Below are positions 26,215 through 37,757 of a stretch of 64,000 nucleotides of DNA, piece by piece. Under the pieces are notes generated by a model, which worked only from the letters and a program-made list of their open reading frames with translations, had not been told where the DNA came from and did not search any database. Numbering within the stretch: the stretch's first letter is position 1; each line of letters starts with the position of its first letter. Position numbers and translations under genes: made by a program. This DNA is from Methylocaldum sp. 14B. GTDB taxonomy: Bacteria; Pseudomonadota; Gammaproteobacteria; Methylococcales; Methylococcaceae. The stretch is taken from NCBI RefSeq assembly GCF_002005105.1, contig NZ_MSCV01000021.1, positions 37,876 to 101,875 of the forward strand, given 5' to 3'.

Positions 26215-27083
26215 CGAAGTTCCGGTATGTTGTCGATTGCGCGAACATCCTCCGGATCGAGGTGGACGTGCAAGGCGCGCATGCTGTCCGCGATGCTGGT
26301 CGGCTTGCTGGCTCCCGGAATGGGAATGATATGCTCGCCTTTGGCCAGCAGCCAGGCCAAGGCGATGCCATAACGGGACGATCGGTACTTTTCGGCCAGA
26401 CGTTCGAACAATTCGCTGTGACCGAGACGAACGTGACCGTAGTGTCCGCCTACCGGACTATGAGGGATATAGGTGATGCCTTTCAAACCGCAATAGTCGA
26501 TCACGCCGTTGGCGAAATCCTGCTTTTCGAACGGATTGCAACGGTTCTGGACGGAAACGATAGGCGCGTGATCGAGAGCGGCCTGGAGAATGTCCAGGCT
26601 AGTGATATTGGATAGCCCGATATGCCTGATTTTGCCTTCGTCCCGGAGCTTTATCAGCTCTTCCAGAGAAGGCAGCAAGCCGATATTGGGATCGACGGCA
26701 TGAAGCTGATATAACTCGATGCAATCCGTCTTCAGGTCTTTGAGGCTTCGTTCGCAGGACTCCCGCAAAAATTTCGGGTCCCCGTCGATCACCCACTCGC
26801 CGCCCGGGCGCCTGAGACCGCCTTTGGTTGCGATGACAACCTGATCCCGTTTGCCGAGTTGGTCCAGAACTTTGGCGATGAGGCGTTCATTGTGCCCGAT
26901 GTCGGAATCGTCCAGACAATAAACGTTTGCCGTATCGATAAAATTGCCGCCCTCGGCGAGAAAGGTCTCGATGACTTGAAACGCTTGTTCTTCGCTGGGC
27001 CTGCCTTGGATGGACAACGGCATGGCACCTAGCCCGACGGGCACAACCCTAATGCCGGTACCATCTATCTCTCTTTGGCTCAT
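26211..27083 (-). CDS. Aldo/keto reductase
   Basis: 290 aa NADPH-dependent oxidoreductase of the AKR barrel fold. FIDTANVYCLDD supplies catalytic Asp and Tyr, VIATKGGL the Lys, and YQLHAVDP the His. IGLSN, VQNRCNPFEKQD and IPIPGASKPTSIADSM form the cofactor and barrel end. RBS GGAGGGAAG precedes the ATG. Co-transcribed with the EamA transporter. Substrate unknown. Confidence 0.88.
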   Translation of the reverse strand: MSQREIDGTGIRVVPVGLGAMPLSIQGRPSEEQAFQVIETFLAEGGNFIDTANVYCLDDSDIGHNERLIAKVLDQLGKRDQVVIATKGGLRRPGGEWVIDGDPKFLRESCERSLKDLKTDCIELYQLHAVDPNIGLLPSLEELIKLRDEGKIRHIGLSNITSLDILQAALDHAPIVSVQNRCNPFEKQDFANGVIDYCGLKGITYIPHSPVGGHYGHVRLGHSELFERLAEKYRSSRYGIALAWLLAKGEHIIPIPGASKPTSIADSMRALHVHLDPEDVRAIDNIPELR

Positions 27084-27283
27084 GAAGCTTCCCTCCTGGC
27101 TACGCGCGACGCAGCAAACTGGCGATCGTTTCGAAGATCATAGCATCGTTGGCGCGTGCCCTGCTCGCTCGATGGAACCTCAGTCGGGAAATTCGCTTTT
27201 CGCGGCTTGCGTTTACGCAAATTTTAAGGGAGTGATAGAATGCGCCCATCGCAAATTCCGCCGATGAGCCCCGCCCAATCAGG

Positions 27284-28021
27284 ATGCCCGTCAAGTCTAA
27301 CGAACAGTCGGCCCGGTCCGTTTCGCTCGAAATCAAATCGGGTTCCATTACGCTGCCGATCCTGAAGCTTTCGAACAGCGACACCGCGCTTGTCGCCCAA
27401 CAGCTCAGAGACAAGATCCGGCAAGCACCGGAATTTTTCCGTAATGCCCCGGTGGTGATCGATCTCAGCGACCTGCCCAACAACGCCTATGTCGATTTCT
27501 TCGATTTGATCGACATCCTGCACGATCATCATTTGGTTCCGGTCGGCACCCGCGGCGGAAGTTCAAGGCTGCAAGCGGCGGCGCAAGACGCGAAACTGGC
27601 CATATTTCCGGAACATAAGCACGAAACCGTCGCCGGACCAGCGCCTGCGCCTTCCGCTTCGAAATCCTCATCGCGCGCGACGGCCAAGCTGCCGAGCGGA
27701 AGCAAACTGATCGAGCAGCCGGTCCGTTCCGGGCAGCGGATTTACGCCTCCGGCGCCGACCTGATCGTTCTGTCCCAAGTCAGTCCCGGGGCGGAGGTCA
27801 TGGCGGACGGAAATATCCATATTTACGGCTCACTCCGCGGACGTGCATTGGCGGGGGTACAGGGAAACCTGGATGCGCGGATTTTCTGCGCGGACCTGCA
27901 AGCAGAACTGATTGCCATCGGCGGACACTACAAGATCAGCGAAAATTTGGACGAATCCATGCGCGGCAAGCCGGTGCAAATTTATCTGCGCGACAGTTCG
28001 TTAATCATCGAAAACCTGTAA
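27284..28021 (+). CDS. minC: Septum site-determining protein MinC
   Basis: 245 aa. N-domain 1-110 (ITLPILKLSNSDTALVAQQL, APVVIDLSDLP) inhibits FtsZ polymerisation. The C-terminal beta-helix (residues 140-240) has RSGQRIYASGADLIVLSQVS, GAEVMADGNIHIYGSLRGRA and GARI-like LDARIFCADLQAELIAIGG, the MinD-binding surface. First gene of minC-minD-minE, 29 nt before minD. Confidence 0.95.
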   Translation: MPVKSNEQSARSVSLEIKSGSITLPILKLSNSDTALVAQQLRDKIRQAPEFFRNAPVVIDLSDLPNNAYVDFFDLIDILHDHHLVPVGTRGGSSRLQAAAQDAKLAIFPEHKHETVAGPAPAPSASKSSSRATAKLPSGSKLIEQPVRSGQRIYASGADLIVLSQVSPGAEVMADGNIHIYGSLRGRALAGVQGNLDARIFCADLQAELIAIGGHYKISENLDESMRGKPVQIYLRDSSLIIENL

Positions 28022-28050
28022 ACAAAGCTTTTTGAATCTGGAGAGCACGA

Positions 28051-28860
28051 GTGGCGAGAATTATCGTTGTGACTTCCGGAAAGGGGGGTGTTGGCAAAAC
28101 GACCACCAGCGCCGCCGTTTCCATGGGATTGGCGTTGAAAGGCCACCGCACCGCTGTCATCGATTTCGACATCGGGCTGCGCAACCTGGATCTCATCATG
28201 GGGTGCGAGAGACGCGTGGTCTATGACTTCGTGAACGTCATCAATCAGGAAGCCACCTTGAATCAGGCCCTGATCCGAGACAAACGCTGCGAGAACCTTT
28301 ACATTCTGCCCGCTTCGCAAACCCGCGATAAGGATGCGCTCACCCTGGATGGTGTCGAGCGAGTTCTGAACGAGTTGTCCGAAACCTTCGAATACATCGT
28401 CTGCGACTCCCCCGCCGGCATAGAACGCGGCGCGAATCTGGCGATGTATTTTGCCGACGACGCGATTGTCGTCACCAACCCGGAAGTTTCTTCGGTCCGC
28501 GACTCGGATCGCATGCTGGGCATACTCGCCAGCAAGTCCCGCCGCGCCGAACAGGGACTTGAACCGATCAAGGAATATCTCCTCTTGACCCGCTATTCCC
28601 CGCAACGGGTCAAACTGGGCGAAATGCTCAGCGTGGACGACGTACAGGAGATTCTCTCCTTGCATCTGCTCGGCGTAATACCGGAATCGAAAGCCGTGCT
28701 CAGTGCATCCAACGCGGGAACGCCGGTCATTCTCGACGACAAGAGCGATGCCGGCCAGGCATATGCCGATGTGATACGCCGGTACTTAGGCGAAAATGTC
28801 CCCCATCGCTTCCTCGAAGAGGAAAGGAAAGGCTTGTTCGGTCGGCTGTTCGGGGGTTAA
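28051..28860 (+). CDS. minD: Septum site-determining ATPase MinD
   Basis: 269 aa with a GTG start. Deviant Walker A SGKGGVGKTT (residues 9-18), AVIDFDIGLRNLDLIMGCERR (switch I), VCDSPAGIERGA (switch II) and a C-terminal amphipathic membrane-targeting helix rich in basic and hydrophobic residues (EEERKGLFGRLFGG). It recruits MinC to the membrane at the poles. minE follows after 2 nt. Confidence 0.97.
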   Translation: MARIIVVTSGKGGVGKTTTSAAVSMGLALKGHRTAVIDFDIGLRNLDLIMGCERRVVYDFVNVINQEATLNQALIRDKRCENLYILPASQTRDKDALTLDGVERVLNELSETFEYIVCDSPAGIERGANLAMYFADDAIVVTNPEVSSVRDSDRMLGILASKSRRAEQGLEPIKEYLLLTRYSPQRVKLGEMLSVDDVQEILSLHLLGVIPESKAVLSASNAGTPVILDDKSDAGQAYADVIRRYLGENVPHRFLEEERKGLFGRLFGG

Positions 28861-28862
28861 TT

Positions 28863-29141
28863 ATGGGACTCTTGGATTATTTTCGAAGTTCTCGGCCGTC
28901 GAGTGCGGCTATCGCCAAAGAGCGTCTTCAGATCCTGGTGGCGCACGAACGCTCGCAGCGCTCTCAACCCGAATATCTCGCCGCCATGCAAAAGGATTTG
29001 CTGGAAGTGATCCGCAAATACGTGAACATAGACCAAAACGCCATCACGGTTTCCATGGAACAGGATGAAAACCGCGAGATTTTGGAACTCAATATCGTCC
29101 TGCCCGAAGATAACGAGCGCAAGCGAAGTCCACGGCGCTGA
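28863..29141 (+). CDS. minE: Cell division topological specificity factor MinE
   Basis: 92 aa, normal length. MGLLDYFRS is the membrane-targeting N-terminus, IAKERLQILVAHERS the anti-MinCD helix, and YLAAMQKDLLEVIRKYVNID begins the dimerisation domain. It stimulates MinD ATPase and drives the pole-to-pole oscillation. Last gene of the min operon. Confidence 0.96.
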   Translation: MGLLDYFRSSRPSSAAIAKERLQILVAHERSQRSQPEYLAAMQKDLLEVIRKYVNIDQNAITVSMEQDENREILELNIVLPEDNERKRSPRR

Positions 29142-29361
29142 ATGACACGCCATAATGACCCTCAGCCAAGCGTCGACGCCGCTGCCGACGAAAGCTGAAT
29201 GCGCCCCGACGCGCAGCCGGGAAACCGACCTAGATAGGTACGATGTCCAGCAGACGCTCGGCTGGCTGGCGCGATAAGCCAATCGTGTAACATAAGGTAA
29301 GAAATATCCCCCTTGGCAACCGATCTAAGGGTTCGGCGAGCGAATCGGCGTCCGCAGCGGG

Positions 29362-29487
29362 ATGGGCATCTCTGGCGCTCCCAGAGATGCCGTTTGCGAT
29401 TGGAAGGGGCGCTTCGGTGCTCCCGAAGCGACCGTTTGCGATTGGAAGGGTCGTCCGGGTGTTCCCCGGATGACCGTTTGCGATTGG
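29362..29487. repeat. Family C array: three tandem 42-bp hairpin units
   Basis: Three units of exactly 42 bp (29362-29403, 29404-29445, 29446-29487). Each begins A(A/T)GGG and ends CGTTTGCGATTGG. Between lies an inverted pair whose sequence differs in each unit but stays self-complementary: GCATCTCTGG/CCAGAGATGC, CGCTTCGG/CCGAAGCG and GTCGTCCGGG/CCCGGATGAC. A partial terminal repeat GGTGTAAGGAATGCGGGCTA follows at 29489. The rest of 29142-29361 shows nothing. Not CRISPR: no 28-37 bp direct repeat and no unique spacers. Confidence 0.85.
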
Positions 29488-29615
29488 AGGGTGTAAGGAA
29501 TGCGGGCTAGGATAGCGGCGTTCAGGCAGCCCGCCACACAACCGCGCTCGTCGAATTCCGTCGCGGCGATCGGCACGGATTTTGAGCGTTTCCTCCAATA
29601 GCGAATCATTCGACG

Positions 29616-31304
29616 ATGATACTTGAAACTCTGAGTGCAATGCGTGATCTCGGGCGATTGCACGACATCGCGTCCATCCTGATCCGCTATGGTTTCGGCG
29701 ACATGGTCAAGCGCCTGGGACTCGAGCGGCTGCTGGAAAAGGCCGGGCGGGCGCTCAACTGGACCCGCTTCGAGGAGCTGCTTCGCCTCGATCCGCCGCA
29801 ACGCGTGCGCAAGGCCATGGAAGAGATGGGGCCGACCTTCATCAAGTTCGGCCAAATCCTTGCCACTCGCGTGGACTTGTTTCCACCGGACTGGATCACG
29901 GAATTCGAAAAACTGCACGACCGGGTGCCGCCGCTTCCTTTCGAGAAACTGCGATCGCAGATCGAGGAAGATTTGAGCGGGTCGGTCAGCGAAGTGTTTG
30001 TCGAGTTCGACGAAACGCCTTTGGCCGCCGCCTCCATCGCACAAGTCCATCGAGCCCGTCTTCCCGACGGTCAACAGGTGATCGTCAAGATTCGCCGCCC
30101 CGGTATCCGCCCGACCATCGAAGCGGATTTACGCCTGCTCGAGCGTCTGGTTGGAATCGTCGAGCACGAATTCCCCGACGTCAGTCGATTCCATCCGCAA
30201 GAAGTACTGCGGCAATTCAAGATCTCCCTGCGCAACGAGCTCGATCTGCTGACCGAGGGACGGAACACCGAGCGGGCCGCCGATAATTTCGCGGGCGACC
30301 CCACGATCGTGATCCCCAAAGTTTACTGGGAATACTGCGGCGAGCGGATCAATGTTCAGCAATATATCGAAGGGATAGCCGGACGGGATCTCAAGGCGCT
30401 CGACGCCACGGGACTCGATCGCAAGATTCTGGCTCAACGCGGCGCGGACGCCGTGCTCAAGATGGTATTGATCGACGGCTTTTTCCATGCCGACCCACAC
30501 CCCGGCAACTTTATTTTTCTACCCGAAAACAGGCTGGCTTTCATCGATTTCGGCATGGTCGGCTCGCTGTCGGAATCGCGGCGGGACCAAGTGGTGGACA
30601 TGCTCAATGCCATCGTGGTCCGGGATGCCGCCACGGTGGTGGACGTATTGCTGGATTGGGCAGGCGAAGCCGCGCCCAGCACCGAGCGACTGGTCGCCGA
30701 AGTGGGCATGTTCATCGATAAATATCACGGCGTCGCGCTCAAACAGCTCCGTCTGGGCGACATGCTCACAGAAATGACGAGTCTGATGCGGGACCACCAG
30801 CTTACCCTGCCGCCAGATTTGACCATGCTGTTCAAGGCGCTGATCACACTCGAGGGTACCGGACGCCAGCTCGATCCCGATTTCGACATCGTCGCGCAAG
30901 CGACTCCGCTATTGCAGCAAGCCAGCGTGCTTCGGTACCACCCGGACACACTGCTTCGAAAAGGCCGGCGCAATCTGGCCAGCCTGATGTCGGTCCTGAG
31001 TGCCCTGCCGCAAGACATCCGAAGACTAATGAGGCTCCTCCGGAGCGGAGCCGTCAACGTTCACGTGGACCTCAGCCAGTTGGACCGTTTCGGGATGCTC
31101 ATGGACCGGGCCGCCAGCCGATTAACCGTAGGCATGGTGACCGCTTCGCTCATCATCGGATCGTCCATCGTCATGACCGTCAGCGGCGGCCCCACCCTGT
31201 TCGGCCTGCCCGCCCTCGGCGTTTTGGGGTTTACCGCCGCCGGCATCGGCGGATTATGGGTGCTGATCTCGATTTGGAAAACCTCGCGCAGAGGGGAAAG
31301 ATAG
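29616..31304 (+). CDS. ABC1/UbiB-family atypical kinase
   Basis: 562 aa, the length of UbiB/AarF proteins. GPTFIKFGQILATRVDLFP is the KxGQ motif, AAASIAQVHRARLPDGQQVIVKIRRPG the A-rich loop and Lys, EVLRQFKISLRNELDLLTEGRN the family ExD, GFFHADPHPGNFI the catalytic HxDxHPGN and FIDFGMVGSL the DFG-equivalent. Two C-terminal membrane segments (GMVTASLIIGSSIVMTV, LGVLGFTAAGIGGLWVLISI). UbiB is needed for ubiquinone synthesis; without ubiE/ubiJ neighbours this may be a paralogue. Confidence 0.85.
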   Translation: MILETLSAMRDLGRLHDIASILIRYGFGDMVKRLGLERLLEKAGRALNWTRFEELLRLDPPQRVRKAMEEMGPTFIKFGQILATRVDLFPPDWITEFEKLHDRVPPLPFEKLRSQIEEDLSGSVSEVFVEFDETPLAAASIAQVHRARLPDGQQVIVKIRRPGIRPTIEADLRLLERLVGIVEHEFPDVSRFHPQEVLRQFKISLRNELDLLTEGRNTERAADNFAGDPTIVIPKVYWEYCGERINVQQYIEGIAGRDLKALDATGLDRKILAQRGADAVLKMVLIDGFFHADPHPGNFIFLPENRLAFIDFGMVGSLSESRRDQVVDMLNAIVVRDAATVVDVLLDWAGEAAPSTERLVAEVGMFIDKYHGVALKQLRLGDMLTEMTSLMRDHQLTLPPDLTMLFKALITLEGTGRQLDPDFDIVAQATPLLQQASVLRYHPDTLLRKGRRNLASLMSVLSALPQDIRRLMRLLRSGAVNVHVDLSQLDRFGMLMDRAASRLTVGMVTASLIIGSSIVMTVSGGPTLFGLPALGVLGFTAAGIGGLWVLISIWKTSRRGER

Positions 31305-31416
31305 CCTCGAATCGGTTCTTAGGGCAGATTTTCGTCGCGCCGCCGGAGACCGCCCGCGGCGGAATCGCCGTCGCGATCCGCTCGATCCCTGCAGGCGGGT
31401 CTTCGTTCTCCGAGGC

Positions 31417-31815
31417 TTATTGGTGGTGTACCGGACGCGGCGCGCTGGGAGCGGTGGTCGCGGCTACATCGTTCTCGATGATGGTGCGGTCGTCGATCTT
31501 CAGAAGGGTGATGCCCTGATCCATGACGTAACGGCATTCGGCGCGTTTCGCCGAGCCGACGTTGTTCCAGATCAAGGTGACGTATTTAACGTGATCGCTG
31601 TCGGATTCGGACGGGCTGTAGGGATGAGTGCCGATTTCACTCTTTACCGCCTCGGTGCATTTGTCCAAAGCCAAACTGCTGAGCAGGTTCGATGTTTGCA
31701 GGAAGGCGCCTTGCATTTTTTCCTGCTGAGTTTCGCGCGTCGTGCCGACGATGATAAAACCGACGATCATGACGATGGCGAACCCGATTGCGCCTTTGAC
31801 GACGTTCGATTCCAT
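31417..31815 (-). CDS. Hypothetical protein with one N-terminal membrane anchor
   Basis: 132 aa from the ATG at 31815, preceded by GAGAGGAAATC; the longer frame to 31869 lacks an RBS. Residues 8-26 (GAIGFAIVMIVGFIIVGTTR) are one membrane span. The remainder is soluble with two cysteines (LALDKCTEAV, KRAECRYVMD) that could pair. No family recognised; a pilin-like or periplasmic anchored domain is possible. Confidence 0.6.
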   Translation of the reverse strand: MESNVVKGAIGFAIVMIVGFIIVGTTRETQQEKMQGAFLQTSNLLSSLALDKCTEAVKSEIGTHPYSPSESDSDHVKYVTLIWNNVGSAKRAECRYVMDQGITLLKIDDRTIIENDVAATTAPSAPRPVHHQ

Positions 31816-32033
31816 GATTTCCTCTCTTTTCTTATGGTTGGAAACGCAGGCGACTATAGCAAAAAACACGATACATTAGGTCACCTGCCGTCAACTCAAC
31901 CGCCGCCTCAATAAAATTTTTCTGCGTGGCACGGCACTGCGATGGGGCATCAGAGAAGGGACAGCCTGCAACCGCGTTTTGCGACCGCAGGCGAGTGTCA
32001 CCATGATATGAGCAAGATTCCATTCGGCAACGG

Positions 32034-34104
<2,071 letters not shown>

Positions 34105-34263
34105 AGCCTTACGGATATGGGGCTAAGCTAAAGCATGAAAGGGGATTTGGCAAGGCAGGGGGCCGCCGAGTGCGAGGCGATCGGAGCGTTTCGATTCTTC
34201 CGCCCATCGAGCGGATTTATCTGCCGAAATGAATGGCGTACGCAGATTGCCAAGGAGGTACCG

Positions 34264-34443
34264 ATGGAAACGGTAATCAAAAATGTCATTCGCATGTTTA
34301 ACGGATATGGCTATGCCGTTGCGGGCGTCGTGATCGGCTTTTTCGACGATCCCGCCCAGGCACAGGCATGTGCCTTTCAGATCATTAATCTGACCCATTA
34401 CGAAGTCGACGTTTTCGGAAGTCAACTGATCATGGTGCTTTGA
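34264..34443 (+). CDS. Small protein of unknown function (59 aa)
   Basis: A full AAGGAGGT stands 4 nt before the ATG at 34264. The product begins METVIKNVIRMFNGYGYAVA and continues with GVVIGFFDDPAQAQACAFQI. Residues 10-27 are moderately hydrophobic; the rest looks globular. No family recognised. The open frame to 34135 overlaps the riboswitch 5' flank and lacks an RBS. Confidence 0.55.
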   Translation: METVIKNVIRMFNGYGYAVAGVVIGFFDDPAQAQACAFQIINLTHYEVDVFGSQLIMVL

Positions 34444-34470
34444 GCGTGGAGACAGGGTGCTACGCAGCCC

Positions 34471-34896
34471 CTACCAGCTCTGAATGGCGGCTTGCGACCG
34501 TCTCGGCCGTCCGAGCGCAAACTGTCGGTATATGAACCAGAATCGCCACACGGATTCCGGAATTTCCGGCAGAGTGTGATGCCGCAGTCCGGGATCGAAT
34601 AGCGCTCGCGGCTCGAACGCATCGTACGACCGCAGATCGTCAGCCGTGAGCCGGCCGGTGCGAAACGTGTCGGGAGATACCGGGGCAATGAGCAAGCGCC
34701 CATGTTTGAGCTCCGGTTCCGTCAGCGCCAGCAGCAGTTTCCCATTGACCGCATCGGCACCCTCGATCAGGCGCCCCTCCGCATCGCACCAATACCCGCC
34801 GGTCTCGAGGGGAATATCGGTGGAACCTTCGAAACGCAAGCGAAACGTATAAATCTCCAGGTCCGACGCCCTTTCATTATGCGGATTTGTCTTCAT
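34471..34896 (-). CDS. Hypothetical protein, acyl/DUF-like beta-rich
   Basis: 141 aa from the ATG at 34896 (MKTNPHNERASDLEIYTFRL). Predicted mostly beta: LRFEGSTDIPLETGGYWCDA, EGRLIEGADAVNGKLLLAL, HGRLLIAPVSPDTFRT. The C-terminal part is Arg/Trp-rich (ESVWRFWFIYRQFALGRPRR). No family recognised and no neighbour gives a role. The longer frame to 34980 is less likely. Confidence 0.5.
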   Translation of the reverse strand: MKTNPHNERASDLEIYTFRLRFEGSTDIPLETGGYWCDAEGRLIEGADAVNGKLLLALTEPELKHGRLLIAPVSPDTFRTGRLTADDLRSYDAFEPRALFDPGLRHHTLPEIPESVWRFWFIYRQFALGRPRRSQAAIQSW

Positions 34897-35007
34897 CGGC
34901 CGGGCCCCTCCAACGTTTCGTAGATGCCTTAGGCTAGGACGAAGCAAACGATAATTCCGTGACGTATTTCCCAATTTCACTCCGTATAATGTAGCCGGCT
35001 CCGGGAA

Positions 35008-35301
35008 CTAGCCCGCATTTCTCACACCTTTTCGTAGCGAGGGCCTCGAGACGCCGCCGTGGCGCGCCGCACGGACTGAGCGACGGCGAAGGCGTAGCCG
35101 ACACTACGTCGAGATCGCGAACGATGCCCGTCCTGAGCTTAGTCGAAGGGCGGTTCGTTCCTCACGGCATCCTACTGCCTCTGTTTGCGATTGGAAGGGT
35201 CATTCGGGTGCTCCAATCGCAAACGACCTGGCCGGGAGCGCCGGCCAGCCCCTTCCCCGGATGACCGTTTGCGATTGGAGGGTGTGAGAAATGCGGGCTA
35301 G
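35008..35301. mobile_element. Non-coding element bounded by perfect 21-bp inverted repeats
   Basis: CTAGCCCGCATTTCTCACAC+C at 35008-35028 is the exact inverse of 35281-35301. The 294-bp interval carries no ORF of note. It contains a GTCCTGAGCTTAGTCGAAGG fragment, and the nested family C elements at 35182-35278. A one-ended relative of the terminal repeat lies at 29489-29508. This has the form of a MITE. CTAG at each outer end, or an inner TA, could be the target duplication. Confidence 0.6.
35195..35278. repeat. Family C unit with a second family C unit inserted in its loop
   Basis: Host halves 35195-35212 (18 bp, AAGGGTCATTCGGGTGCT) and 35255-35278 (24 bp, ending GCGATTGG) add up to one 42-bp unit. 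The interruption 35213-35254 is also exactly 42 bp and is an inverted unit (CCAATCGCAAACG ... CCCCTT) with its own stem CTGGCCGG/CCGGCCAG. A partial unit (35182-35194) precedes it. Confidence 0.85.
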
Positions 35302-35455
35302 TGCCGGCGGGACCGTGGACTGTTCTGGACAGCTCCCCCCAACCGGCGAAGGATTCTTGCGATCAGGACGGATTCCTTTCAGGATTTGTTGTAGTGACAT
35401 CAGCCAATGACCGTTCCCCTCGTCAAAGTGCGAATCACGGGACTCGAAACACCTT

Positions 35456-37702
35456 ATGAGCATTCGTATCCGCCTGGTACTTGAGGGCCTTCGGCGCGTC
35501 CGAGCGCCGCTTCTGATCGCGCTCAGCGGTTTAATGCTCGGCGTCGTACCCGCACTGACACAACTCGAACAGGAATTCGATCTCGGCCTGCTTTACCGTC
35601 TGAGAGGCGCAGAAAAACCTCCCGAGGATATCGTGATCGTCGGCATTGATCACGAGTCCGCGTTGCGCCTGCAGACGCCGAACGATCCGCAGTCATGGCC
35701 TCGCCGGCTCAATGCGCAGGTCATTCGGAACATTCAAGCATCCGATGCCGAACTGCTCGCGTTCAATGTGTTTTTTTTCAGTCCGGCGTCCGATCCGGAC
35801 GACGACCGGGACATGGCCGACGCCATGCGCCGGATGGGGCGCGTCGTACTGACCGATTACGTCAAGCCGCGCCAGGTTTCCGAGGGCGTATACCTGGAAT
35901 CGGTGGTACATTCCACGGACCGATTGGCCGATGCGGCTCTGGCGACCGCGCCGTTTCTGCTGCCGAGGGAGGACAATGGGATAAACCGCTTTCTCACCTT
36001 CTTCGGAGAAGAAGGTCAGGCGACCTTGCCCACCCGGCTGTTGTTGGCCCATGCCTTGCTTAAGGCCCGTGACGATTTGTTACGCGTTTTCGGGGACGCT
36101 GCACCGGGCGCCGCAGACTTCCTCAAAAATCAGCCGACCGAGCGGGAGCAATTCGATACCTTGCAGAGGGAACTCACCGCACTGCTCCAATCGCGGTCCG
36201 ATCTGCTTTCAATTCTCGAAAAGACCCTACAGCAAAGACTCATACCGGAAAAAACGCGCCTGATGCTGCGCGCCCTGTTCCGTGTTCATGAAAACGGGCG
36301 GTCGCGTTATTTCAATCACTACGGACCCACTCGCACCTTTCCGACCATTCCCTATTACAAACTTGCCGAGTCGTCATCCGAAGAACTCTTGAAGTCGCTC
36401 GGGGGCAAGATCGTCCTGATCGGGTATCTCGAGGATTTTCAACCCGAATATACCGAAGGTCTGTTCAATTCACCGTACTCCACGGTCAGTTCGGTGGAGC
36501 TGGCGGCGACGGCGCTGGCCAACCTGCTCGAAGACAAATCGGTGCTGCCGGCGCTTACACCGCTGAAGGAACTCATTTGGCTATTCCTTTGGGGACTTGC
36601 GCTCGGTTCATGCGCTCAACTGCTCTCGATTCAAAGGGCTATGGTCTTTATCGCGGCGCTGAGCGGCGGGTATTTGTTGACGGCATGGGCGCTATTCCGC
36701 GCCGACGGCTTGTGGCTGCCCCTGTTCATCCCGCTGATTTGGCAGGCACCGGCAGCCGTAATGAGCAGTGTGCTCATTAGCCACCTACGGCGGGTTCGGC
36801 GCGAGGAAAAAATGCAGTCGGTGATCGAGCGTTTCATTCCGGTCGACGTGTTCAGCCAGCTCACCCGCGATGAGGACATAAAAGCATTGCCGTCGTACGG
36901 ACGTTTGACCCACGGCATCTGCCTCGCCACCGACGCGGGGCGCTACTCATCCTTGGCCGAGACCATGGAGCCGATGGCCCTCGCCGATCTTATGAACGAT
37001 TATTACCGGGTCATCTTTCAGCCCGTGGCGCGGCACGGGGGTTGGATCTCCGACGTAATCGGGGATGCCATGCTGGCGATTTGGATCACCGAAGGAGACG
37101 ATTCGGAAACGAGGCGCAACGTGCTGCAGGCCGCCTTGGAAATCCAGCAAGCGGTCCGCCGGTTCGAACAAACTCATGGGCTCGATTTTCCGGTGCGGAT
37201 CGGGATTCACTGCGGCGAGCTCCGCATCGGTTATATCGGCACCGACAGCCGCGGCGAAATCCGGGCGGTCGGCGATACGGTCAACATCGCCGCGCGACTG
37301 GAAGCCTTGAACAAGATACTCGGCACCGAAATCCTGGTGTCGGAAGCGGTGCTGGCGGACATTGCCGAGATCCGGGCCAGACACTTGGGACAATTTCTCC
37401 TGGCCGGAAAAACCAGGCCGGTATCCGTAGCGCAGTTGATTTCTCCCTCGGAACCGGAAATGTCCCGCTGGCAAGAACTCAATGCCCGGTTTCAGATTGC
37501 CCTGGGGCACTTCGAGGCAGAACGGTGGCCCGAAGCCTATGCCGATTTCAATCAGCTTGTCCTACAATTACCCGATGACGGACCGGCCCGGTTTTATCTT
37601 AAGACATGCGAGACGCGTCTCGGGGGAGCGCATGCGGCCGGCGGCCAGCCGCTCGGCATTCGCATCGAAAAATCGGACTCGGCCCGTCCGTTGACCAAAT
37701 GA
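35456..37702 (+). CDS. CHASE2-domain adenylate/guanylate cyclase
   Basis: 748 aa. One N-terminal span (about 17-35), an extracytoplasmic CHASE2 domain (40-330: PPEDIVIVGIDHESALRLQ, WPRRLNAQVIRNIQASDAEL, GKIVLIGYLEDFQPEYTEGL), three spans (about 360-450: LKELIWLFLWGLALGSCAQL, MVFIAALSGGYLLTAWALF), then a class III cyclase (485-650) with ICLATDAGRYSSLAE (first metal Asp), SDVIGDAMLAIW (second Asp), GEIRAVGDTVNIAARLEAL. It should make cAMP or cGMP in response to an envelope signal. CHASE2 cyclases often neighbour FecR-domain genes, as here. A tail of TPR-like helices follows. Confidence 0.85.
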   Translation: MSIRIRLVLEGLRRVRAPLLIALSGLMLGVVPALTQLEQEFDLGLLYRLRGAEKPPEDIVIVGIDHESALRLQTPNDPQSWPRRLNAQVIRNIQASDAELLAFNVFFFSPASDPDDDRDMADAMRRMGRVVLTDYVKPRQVSEGVYLESVVHSTDRLADAALATAPFLLPREDNGINRFLTFFGEEGQATLPTRLLLAHALLKARDDLLRVFGDAAPGAADFLKNQPTEREQFDTLQRELTALLQSRSDLLSILEKTLQQRLIPEKTRLMLRALFRVHENGRSRYFNHYGPTRTFPTIPYYKLAESSSEELLKSLGGKIVLIGYLEDFQPEYTEGLFNSPYSTVSSVELAATALANLLEDKSVLPALTPLKELIWLFLWGLALGSCAQLLSIQRAMVFIAALSGGYLLTAWALFRADGLWLPLFIPLIWQAPAAVMSSVLISHLRRVRREEKMQSVIERFIPVDVFSQLTRDEDIKALPSYGRLTHGICLATDAGRYSSLAETMEPMALADLMNDYYRVIFQPVARHGGWISDVIGDAMLAIWITEGDDSETRRNVLQAALEIQQAVRRFEQTHGLDFPVRIGIHCGELRIGYIGTDSRGEIRAVGDTVNIAARLEALNKILGTEILVSEAVLADIAEIRARHLGQFLLAGKTRPVSVAQLISPSEPEMSRWQELNARFQIALGHFEAERWPEAYADFNQLVLQLPDDGPARFYLKTCETRLGGAHAAGGQPLGIRIEKSDSARPLTK

Positions 37703-37757
37703 CGCGGTAGCGACGCAATGGGTTTTTAATTCACCAGGCAGGCACCGGCGTTTAGAC

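Noticed and set aside
29362..29487. Possible CRISPR array
   Set aside because: Only three units, repeats of 17 bp, and the variable parts are palindromic rather than unique spacers; no cas genes.
29325..30074. Minus ORF containing a 14-residue repeat QSQTVxxGxPxRPF
   Set aside because: 42-bp family C units are a multiple of three, so the array reads through as a peptide repeat; the frame is antisense to the ubiB-family gene.
36947..37510. 187-codon minus frame inside the cyclase gene
   Set aside because: Shadow of the class III cyclase domain.
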